Positions 1-5,332 of a DNA stretch of 5,332 nucleotides are shown here, piece after piece. Origin of the DNA: Planctomycetes bacterium UBA2386 (GTDB taxonomy: Bacteria > Planctomycetota > UBA1135 > UBA2386); contig DDSQ01000049.1 of the NCBI GenBank assembly GCA_002343845.1, positions 141 to 5,472 on the forward strand, read 5' to 3'. Position 1 is the stretch's first letter, and every line of letters starts with the position of its first letter. The translations under genes were made by a program, and so were the position numbers. The notes beneath the pieces were generated by a model. The model saw only the letters and a program-made list of their open reading frames with translations, had not been told where the DNA came from and ran no database searches.

Positions 1-3000
1 CGCACGACGTCCATGCCGACACCGCGCCCGGCGATCTCGGTGACCCGCTCGGCGGTGCTGAAACCCGGCATGAAGACCAGTTCGATCACCGCGGCGTCGG
101 TCAGCGACGCGCCCGGCGGGACGAGCCCCATGGCCCGCGCACGCTCGCGGATGCGCGCCAGATCCAGGCCCGCACCGTCGTCCCGGAACTCGATCGCGAC
201 CTCGTTGCCCTCGGGCGTCAGCCGGATCTCGACGAGCCCGCTGGGGTCCTTGCCGGCGGCCGCGCGCAGCGCCGGATCCTCGATGCCATGGACGACGCTG
301 TTGCGCAACAGGTGCTCGAACGGTGCCGTCATGCGCTCGAGCACGCTGCGGTCGATCTCCATCGAGCCGCCGACGATGTCCAGCCGGACCTGCTTGCCGG
401 TCTCCTTGGCGGTCTGCCGCAGGACTCGGTAGAGACGGTCGGATAGCGACTCGAACTCCACCATGCGCGTGCGCATCAGGTCGTCCTGCAGGGCCCGCGT
501 GACGCGCCCCTGCAGCGCGATCTGATCCTCGCTGGACTGCAGCGCGCGCTGCAGGCTGCGCTGCACGGTCGCGACGTCGTTGACCGACTCGGCCATCATC
601 CGCGTCAGTTCCTGGACCCGCGTGTAGCGGTCCATCTCGAGCGGATCGAACTCCACCGCCGCCGCCTTGGCAGCCTCGAGGCGCGAACTGATCTGCGATT
701 CGGCCTGCACCTCGACGTCACGCAGCTGGCGGCGCAGTCGCTCGAGGTTGTCGCTCAGGTCGGCCAGGCTGGCCTTGATCTGCGCGAGATCGGATTCGAT
801 GCGCGTGCGCGCGATGCTCGCCTCGCCGGCGTGGTTGACGAGGCGGTCCAGCAAGGTGGACTTCACGCGCACCGCGCCCGGGCCGCCGGCCTGCACACCG
901 GGCGTCGGCACCTGCGGGACGGTGTCGGCTGCGGCTCGCAGGCGCGACCAGTCGATGCCGATGGCGCCAGCCGGCTCGGCCGTTGCCGGCGATGCGGCGG
1001 GTGCAGCGGCCGTGGCGGCAGGCACCTGAGCCTCGATGGCCGGCGCCGGCGCCAACATCGGCAGCGAAGGCGCAGTCCCCGGGGCACTCGCCGGGGCCCC
1101 GTGCACGGGCTGCGCGCGTTCGGGCGCCACGCCCGCGGCATCACGCAGCTCCTCGAAAGCCGCCTCCAGGGCATCGACCCGCCAGACCAGCGGCTCGACA
1201 TCGCCAGAGTCGACGGCGGGCGCAGCCAGCAGCTGCTCGATCGCCGTCTCCAGCCGATGGGCCATCTCGCCCAGGCGCATCGCGCCGGCCAGCCGCGCCG
1301 CACCCTTGAACGTGTGCAAGGTGCGCATGCAGGCATCGGCTGCCGCGCGCTCGGCCGGACGTTCGACCCATTCGCGCATCCGGGCCTGCAGCTGCGGCAG
1401 GTGCTCGTCGGCTTCGTCGACGAAGACCGGAAGCAGCTCGGCGTCGACCGCGTCCTCGAGGTCGATGTCCTCTTCGGCCCCCGGCCGTCGGACGACGACC
1501 GGCTCGGCCGCGGGCGACGGCAAGGCCGGCGCGACCACCGCGGGCGCGACGGCAGCGGGTGCGGCGGCAGCCGGCTCCGGGCGATGCGCCTCGAGGCGCT
1601 CGACGAGCCCCTCGCGCGGAGCGACCAGGAAACCTGCCGCGAACTGGTGCAGCATCCTGCGGATGTCGTCGCCCGCCTGCGTGAACAGCGGCACCTCGCC
1701 CTCGGACACTCGAGCTGCCGCGTTGCCGCGCATCAGCGCCTGCTCGAGCGCCCGCGACAGCGCGGCGAGATCGGCGAACCCGACGGTCGCCGAGCTGCCG
1801 GCCAGGGAGTGCGCCAGCACGACCGCGGCCTCGCCCGGTGGCTCGAGGGGCTCGGTTGCCCACTCGGCAAGCCGGGTCGACAGGCGCCGCGAAAGCTCGT
1901 CGGCCTCGTTGAGGAAGATGTTGAAGACGGCGATCTCGACACGCAACGGGCCGACGACCTTGACCGGCTCGTCCCGCCAAGCGTCCATCGGCGTTGCACT
2001 GACCCCGACCCCGGCCTCGGCCTCGGACTCGGACTCGACAGCGCGTTCAGCGCCGGCCGCGGGTTCGCCGGACACCACGACCGCAGCGGCCGGCTCGGCG
2101 GGCGGCACCGGCACCGCAGCCGCGTCCGCCGAGACCATCGGCACGCCGGCAGGCGCTGGCGGGATGGGGGGCTCCTCGACGACCGTGTCGAGCGTCGGCA
2201 GGGGCAAGGGCACGACGCGGGACTCCAGGCGCAGCGCATCGGCGGCCTCGACGACCGGCCCGGCCACGTGGCCACGGGCTTCGCGGCTGCCGATCGCCTG
2301 CGTCCAGCCCTCCAGGTAGGCGAGCGCCTGCAGGCTGAAGGCCCGCAGCGCGGCGTCCATCGACACGGGTGCGCGTGCCAGGCGCGCGTTGTACAGCTGC
2401 TCGCAGGCCCACGCGGCCTCGCCGAAATCGGCAAGGCCGACCATGCGCGAGCTGCCCTTGAGGGTATGGAAGGCCCGCCGCACGGCGGCCACCTCGGCAA
2501 GGTCGTTGCCGGCGTCGCGCAGCGGCGAGTCCAGCCGCGCCAATGCCGCACGCGCCTGCGAGATGACTTCGGCCGACTCCTCGAGGAACACCCCGAGCAT
2601 CTCGTCGTCCGCCCCGGGAGGAGCAAGGCCCGGGGGGGGCGGCGCCGACGGTGCGGCCTGCGGCCCGGGGCCGGCTTCGGTCGACACCTGCGCGACACGC
2701 GCGGAGGTGTCCGGCGCCGCGGCGGCCGCCTCGGTCGGCCGGTCTGCAGCGGGGGCCGGCGGCGCGACCGGACCGGTGGCGCCCAGTCTCGGCCAGCTGG
2801 CCAAGTCCTCGCGCAAGGCGCGACGTTCCGCGGGATCGGCTGTACCTGCGAGCCGCGCCTGCACGTCCCCCAGGGCCTCCGCGAGCCTGCGCTCCTCGGC
2901 GAGCATCGCGTGTTGCACCAGGCTGCGCAGTTCGCCGCCGAGCATCTCGTCGGAGACCTCGGCCCGCCGCGCGTCGCCGGCCAGGCGCTGCAGCCGCTCG

Positions 3001-4820
3001 TTCAGGTCGCCGCTGCCCGTCTCGGCAACCGCCTCGGCCAGGGTCGCGTCTCGACCCGCTTGCGCGGCCCAGGCGCGCAAGCGGCCGTGCTCCGGCTCGA
3101 AGCGGAACATGGCCTTGGCCAGGACCGGTTGTGTCGCCAGCACGTCGACGAGGAATCCCAGCGCACCCAGGTTGTCGGCAAGGCGGTCGAAGAGAGCGGC
3201 GTCCCGAGCCTGCGCCGACGGCGATGCCCCGTCGCGTGCGAGCTGCTCGACGTCCTCGCGCATGCGCTGCACGGTCCGCGTCGCCGCGTCGAGGCCGAGC
3301 ACCGACAGCACGCCGCGCATGCTGCCCAGCCAGCCGGGCACGGGTGTCAGCACCTCGCCAAGCGCCGGCTCGCGGTAGTGGCGGTCGAGCGCCTGTTCCG
3401 TCTCGGCCAGCATGCCACGCAGCTGGTGCACGACGCTGCCCATCGTCTGGCTGTCCGAGACCCGTCGGTACAGCTCGGCCATCCAGGACTCGAGCGGCTG
3501 CGGCGGCTCGCCCTGCCGCACCGCGTCGATGCGGGAGGCCAGACGGACGATGCGCTCGGCCAGCTCGGGCTCTTCGAGGCTGGCCTCCTCCAGCGAGGCC
3601 TCCAGGTACAGCACGGCCGTCGCCACCTCCATGGCCAGCGGCGGCGGCACGGACGGAGCTGCGCCGACCGACTGCACGGCACGCGTCAGCGCCTGGCCGA
3701 GAGCATCACCGTTCGGGTAGAGGCGCTCGAGCGAGTCGCGCAGCAGCGCGAAGGCCTCGGACAGGCCTTGTGCGCGCAGCGGCTCGCCCCCGGCGGCTGC
3801 GGCCCAGGCATCGCGCGCCGCGTTGACCCGCTTGCGCGCCAGCACCAGCCAGGCCGGATCGAATCGACCCAGCGTGGGCACCTCGTAATCGGGCAACGAC
3901 GCACGGGGCAGCCCGTAGGCCTGGCGCACCGCGCGCAGGCGGGGCAGGGGTATCGACTCGCCGGGGTCCAGCGCCTGGGCGCAGAAGAAGAGCAGGTCGC
4001 GCGCGAGCCGGTCCGACACCTCGCCGGCGCGCATGCCCAGCCTGGCCTGAGCGAGCAGCCGCGGCGCCGCGCGCTTGACGTAGACGTCCTGGCGCAGCAG
4101 CCCGCAGGCCTGCGCCTCGAAGAACCCGGCCGCCAGGCGCCACATGGTTGCGCGGCGCCCCTTCGCCTCGGCCCCCAATGACGCGCACAGGTCGCTCATG
4201 CGCCGCAGCGTCGTGCGGTCCGGCGTCCGCATCAGGCGCAGGATCAGCCGCTCCATGAGCTCACGCGACGCCACGTCGGCGGCGCGTGGCTCGAGATCCG
4301 CCTCGCGCGCGACCACCCGCCAGCGCCAGTCGTGCTCCCAGAGGTCAGCCGGGTGGATGCGGTCGGCGCCGGACAACTCCATCAGCGCGCGGTACTGCGG
4401 GAACAGCGAGACGCCGCTGACGGGCTTGCCCGCGGCCAGTCGTCCGAGGTAGTCGCCCAACGCGAACCAGGCGCGCTCGAGCGCCTGCGCGGCCCCCGCG
4501 TCGAGTGCCCCCGGCCGGCCGACGAAGTGCTGCACGGCCTGTTCGCCGGCCCGCACCAGCATCGCCGGCACCTGCAGGCCGACCAGGTCCAGGGCACCGG
4601 CGGCCTGGTGCAGGTGCGTCCGCGCGCCGCGCAGCACCGACGGATCGACATCGTCCAGGTCCGAGCCGTGCAGCGACTCGGCCTCGCGCAAGTGGCGCTG
4701 CACGGCCTTCTGCGCCGATTCCAGCGAGCGCCGCACTTCATCCTGCACCCAGCCGAGTGCGCGCACGTCCTCGGCCGAGCCCGCCGGCGCGGCTTCGACG
4801 GGGTTCTCGCTCTCGTCCAT
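1..4820 (-). CDS. chpA: ChpA/PilL, multi-HPt CheA-type hybrid histidine kinase of the Pil-Chp system (3' end beyond window)
   Basis: Cytoplasmic CheA-like kinase that takes signals from PilJ and phosphorylates PilG/PilH-type regulators to control type IV pilus motility. One frame is open from the ATG at 4820 to the left edge, giving 1606 visible residues. Residues 1-130 hold a degenerate HPt module (HQAAG, candidate His71). Residues about 150-680 are a FimL-like helical region. HPt domains follow at about 738-860 (HTLKG, His785), 950-1075 (HSLAG, His1004) and 1118-1230 (HTFKG, His1169), separated by Ala/Pro-rich linkers. The dimerisation domain starts near 1317 and contains FDPLEMDRY (1391-1399) and LMRTRM (from 1448). 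The ATPase domain shows the N-box HLLRNSVVHGIE (Asn1507), G1 DDGAG (1547-1551), F-box FMPGFSTA (1583-1590) and G2 GRGVGMDVV (1598-1606). The CheW-like and receiver domains usual in this family would lie outside the window. An in-frame ATG at 4838 is an alternative start. The gene is probably cotranscribed with pilJ. The family assignment is firm; the exact HPt number is less certain. Confidence 0.95.
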   Translation of the reverse strand, partial: MDESENPVEAAPAGSAEDVRALGWVQDEVRRSLESAQKAVQRHLREAESLHGSDLDDVDPSVLRGARTHLHQAAGALDLVGLQVPAMLVRAGEQAVQHFVGRPGALDAGAAQALERAWFALGDYLGRLAAGKPVSGVSLFPQYRALMELSGADRIHPADLWEHDWRWRVVAREADLEPRAADVASRELMERLILRLMRTPDRTTLRRMSDLCASLGAEAKGRRATMWRLAAGFFEAQACGLLRQDVYVKRAAPRLLAQARLGMRAGEVSDRLARDLLFFCAQALDPGESIPLPRLRAVRQAYGLPRASLPDYEVPTLGRFDPAWLVLARKRVNAARDAWAAAAGGEPLRAQGLSEAFALLRDSLERLYPNGDALGQALTRAVQSVGAAPSVPPPLAMEVATAVLYLEASLEEASLEEPELAERIVRLASRIDAVRQGEPPQPLESWMAELYRRVSDSQTMGSVVHQLRGMLAETEQALDRHYREPALGEVLTPVPGWLGSMRGVLSVLGLDAATRTVQRMREDVEQLARDGASPSAQARDAALFDRLADNLGALGFLVDVLATQPVLAKAMFRFEPEHGRLRAWAAQAGRDATLAEAVAETGSGDLNERLQRLAGDARRAEVSDEMLGGELRSLVQHAMLAEERRLAEALGDVQARLAGTADPAERRALREDLASWPRLGATGPVAPPAPAADRPTEAAAAAPDTSARVAQVSTEAGPGPQAAPSAPPPPGLAPPGADDEMLGVFLEESAEVISQARAALARLDSPLRDAGNDLAEVAAVRRAFHTLKGSSRMVGLADFGEAAWACEQLYNARLARAPVSMDAALRAFSLQALAYLEGWTQAIGSREARGHVAGPVVEAADALRLESRVVPLPLPTLDTVVEEPPIPPAPAGVPMVSADAAAVPVPPAEPAAAVVVSGEPAAGAERAVESESEAEAGVGVSATPMDAWRDEPVKVVGPLRVEIAVFNIFLNEADELSRRLSTRLAEWATEPLEPPGEAAVVLAHSLAGSSATVGFADLAALSRALEQALMRGNAAARVSEGEVPLFTQAGDDIRRMLHQFAAGFLVAPREGLVERLEAHRPEPAAAAPAAVAPAVVAPALPSPAAEPVVVRRPGAEEDIDLEDAVDAELLPVFVDEADEHLPQLQARMREWVERPAERAAADACMRTLHTFKGAARLAGAMRLGEMAHRLETAIEQLLAAPAVDSGDVEPLVWRVDALEAAFEELRDAAGVAPERAQPVHGAPASAPGTAPSLPMLAPAPAIEAQVPAATAAAPAASPATAEPAGAIGIDWSRLRAAADTVPQVPTPGVQAGGPGAVRVKSTLLDRLVNHAGEASIARTRIESDLAQIKASLADLSDNLERLRRQLRDVEVQAESQISSRLEAAKAAAVEFDPLEMDRYTRVQELTRMMAESVNDVATVQRSLQRALQSSEDQIALQGRVTRALQDDLMRTRMVEFESLSDRLYRVLRQTAKETGKQVRLDIVGGSMEIDRSVLERMTAPFEHLLRNSVVHGIEDPALRAAAGKDPSGLVEIRLTPEGNEVAIEFRDDGAGLDLARIRERARAMGLVPPGASLTDAAVIELVFMPGFSTAERVTEIAGRGVGMDVV
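2001..2036 (-). repeat. In-frame hexanucleotide repeat tract in chpA (linker before the His1004 HPt domain)
   Basis: Six consecutive hexamers on the coding strand, arranged as three pairs: GAGTCC twice, GAGGCC twice, GGGGTC twice. They encode Glu-Ser, Glu-Ser, Glu-Ala, Glu-Ala, Gly-Val, Gly-Val in the linker between the His785 and His1004 HPt domains. Because the unit is 6 bp, gain or loss of copies would change linker length without breaking the frame. It looks like a decayed microsatellite produced by slippage in low-complexity linker DNA. Confidence 0.7.
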
Positions 4821-4827
4821 CGCTGCG

Positions 4828-4833
4828 TCCTGC
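4828..4833 (-). promoter_or_regulatory. Ribosome binding site for chpA
   Basis: Read on the minus strand, the spacer between pilJ and chpA contains GCAGGA, whose AGGA core lies 7 nt before the ATG at 4820-4818. This supports that ATG as the start. A second in-frame ATG at 4838-4836 has a weaker AAGG about 10 nt upstream, inside the last codons of pilJ, so translation could instead begin there and add six residues (MRQDAA). The 20-bp spacer leaves no room for a terminator, which fits a single pilJ-chpA transcript. Confidence 0.6.
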
Positions 4834-4840
4834 CGCATGC

Positions 4841-5332
4841 TCAGTTGACCTTGAAGCGCGCCACCGACGCGCGCAGCTCCTCGGCCGTGCGCGACAGCTC
4901 GCGCACGATCTGCGCGGTCGACTTGGTGCCGTCCGAGGTCTGCTCGGTGACGGCGAAGATGTGCTGGATCCGCGACGCGACGACGCTGGCGGAGTCCGCC
5001 TCGCGCAGCGCCTGCGCGGAGATGCGCTCGATCAGCGAAGCGAGTTCGCGCGTCACGCGGTCGATGTCGGCCAGGGCGTTGCCGGCCGCGTCGGTGAGCC
5101 GCGCACCCTCGACGACGCCGAGCGTCGAGCGCTCCATCGCGGCGACGGCGTCCAGCGTGTCGGTCTGGATCGCCCGTACCAGGGCGGAGATCTGCCGCGT
5201 CGCGTCGGCCGAGCGCTCGGCGAGCCGCTGCACCTCCTCGGCCACGACCGAGAAACCGCGGCCGGCCTCGCCCGCGGAGGCGGCCTGGATCGCCGCATTC
5301 AGCGCCAGGACGTTGGTCTGCTCGGTGATGTC
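4841..5332 (-). CDS. pilJ: PilJ, methyl-accepting chemotaxis protein of the Pil-Chp system, C-terminal part (5' end beyond window)
   Basis: Membrane chemoreceptor that feeds twitching-motility signals to the ChpA kinase. Only the last 163 residues are visible, ending at the TGA at 4841-4843. They begin just before the highly conserved signalling hairpin tip ([19 protein letters not shown], visible residues 4-22), which in MCPs binds the CheA kinase and the CheW adaptor. [18 protein letters not shown] follows at the start of the return helix. The rest is a long Ala/Glu/Arg-rich amphipathic coiled-coil helix ending in FKVN. There is no C-terminal pentapeptide tether for CheR/CheB like that of some enteric receptors. 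The periplasmic and transmembrane parts lie outside the window. MCP identity is certain from the hairpin. The specific call PilJ rests on the [10 protein letters not shown] segment, the short C-terminus as I recall it from PilJ, and chpA directly downstream on the same strand. Confidence 0.9.
   Translation of the reverse strand, partial: DITEQTNVLALNAAIQAASAGEAGRGFSVVAEEVQRLAERSADATRQISALVRAIQTDTLDAVAAMERSTLGVVEGARLTDAAGNALADIDRVTRELASLIERISAQALREADSASVVASRIQHIFAVTEQTSDGTKSTAQIVRELSRTAEELRASVARFKVN

Noticed and set aside
13..432. Plus-strand open frame opposite the ChpA ATPase domain.
   Set aside because: The minus strand here carries the conserved G1, F and G2 kinase boxes; the plus-strand product has no recognisable motif and no convincing ribosome binding site.
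1036..2319. Other long open frames in the same region (for example 1036-2319 plus, 1733-2698 minus, 1141-1980 minus).
   Set aside because: They overlap the well-supported chpA frame and translate to Arg/Ala/Pro/Ser-rich sequence without motifs. They are GC-driven shadows.
831..4181. An 1116-codon open frame on the plus strand, antisense to chpA.
   Set aside because: It is in exact codon register with chpA, so an antisense stop needs a sense codon TTA, CTA or TCA. These are almost absent in such GC-rich DNA, so a long open frame is expected by chance. Its translation is a low-complexity Arg/Gly/His/Leu-rich string with no recognisable domain.
4144..4741. Possible small genes (4144-4452 plus, 4382-4741 minus) near the start of chpA.
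   Set aside because: The chpA frame continues unbroken through this stretch with family-like content (FimL-like region and HQAAG module), so these are overlapping shadows.

Overview
This window is a slice of a Pil-Chp (type IV pilus / twitching motility) chemosensory operon, read entirely from the minus strand. It holds two partial genes. The 3' end of pilJ (methyl-accepting chemotaxis protein, bases 5332-4841) is followed, 20 bp downstream, by most of chpA (also called pilL; a giant CheA-type histidine kinase with several phosphotransfer domains, bases 4820 to 1). chpA runs off the left edge inside its ATP-binding domain. pilJ enters from the right edge just before the conserved signalling hairpin tip.

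The DNA is very GC-rich (about 70% by eye), with codon third positions almost all G or C. The conserved blocks of ChpA (the FimL-like N-terminal region, a FDPLEMDRY block in the dimerisation domain, a NSVVHGIE N-box) are of the kind I associate with Betaproteobacteria, probably Burkholderiales. That placement is from recall of the family, not from a search.

Layout from right to left, in the direction of transcription. Bases 5332-4841 encode the PilJ cytoplasmic signalling domain and its C-terminus. Bases 4840-4821 are a short spacer carrying the chpA ribosome binding site. Bases 4820 to about 2780 encode the N-terminal region of ChpA, with a degenerate phosphotransfer (HPt) module at the very start and a long FimL-like helical region. 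Bases about 2780 to 1130 encode three HPt domains (candidate phospho-histidines His785, His1004 and His1169) separated by Ala/Pro-rich linkers. Bases about 870 to 1 encode the dimerisation domain and the ATPase domain, as far as the G2 box. The CheW-like and receiver domains usual for ChpA would lie beyond the left edge.

Functionally, PilJ senses a signal linked to surface contact and pilus state and controls ChpA autokinase activity through a CheW-like adaptor (PilI). ChpA phosphorylates its own HPt domains and then the PilG and PilH response regulators, which set pilus extension and retraction. No RNA genes, mobile elements, CRISPR arrays or terminators are visible. The many long open frames on the plus strand and in other minus frames are GC-driven shadows of chpA. 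I found no undescribed system here. The points worth a second look are details of ChpA: its HPt complement, a substituted N-box residue, degenerate HPt-like modules, a small in-frame coding repeat, and the lack of pilK between pilJ and chpA.
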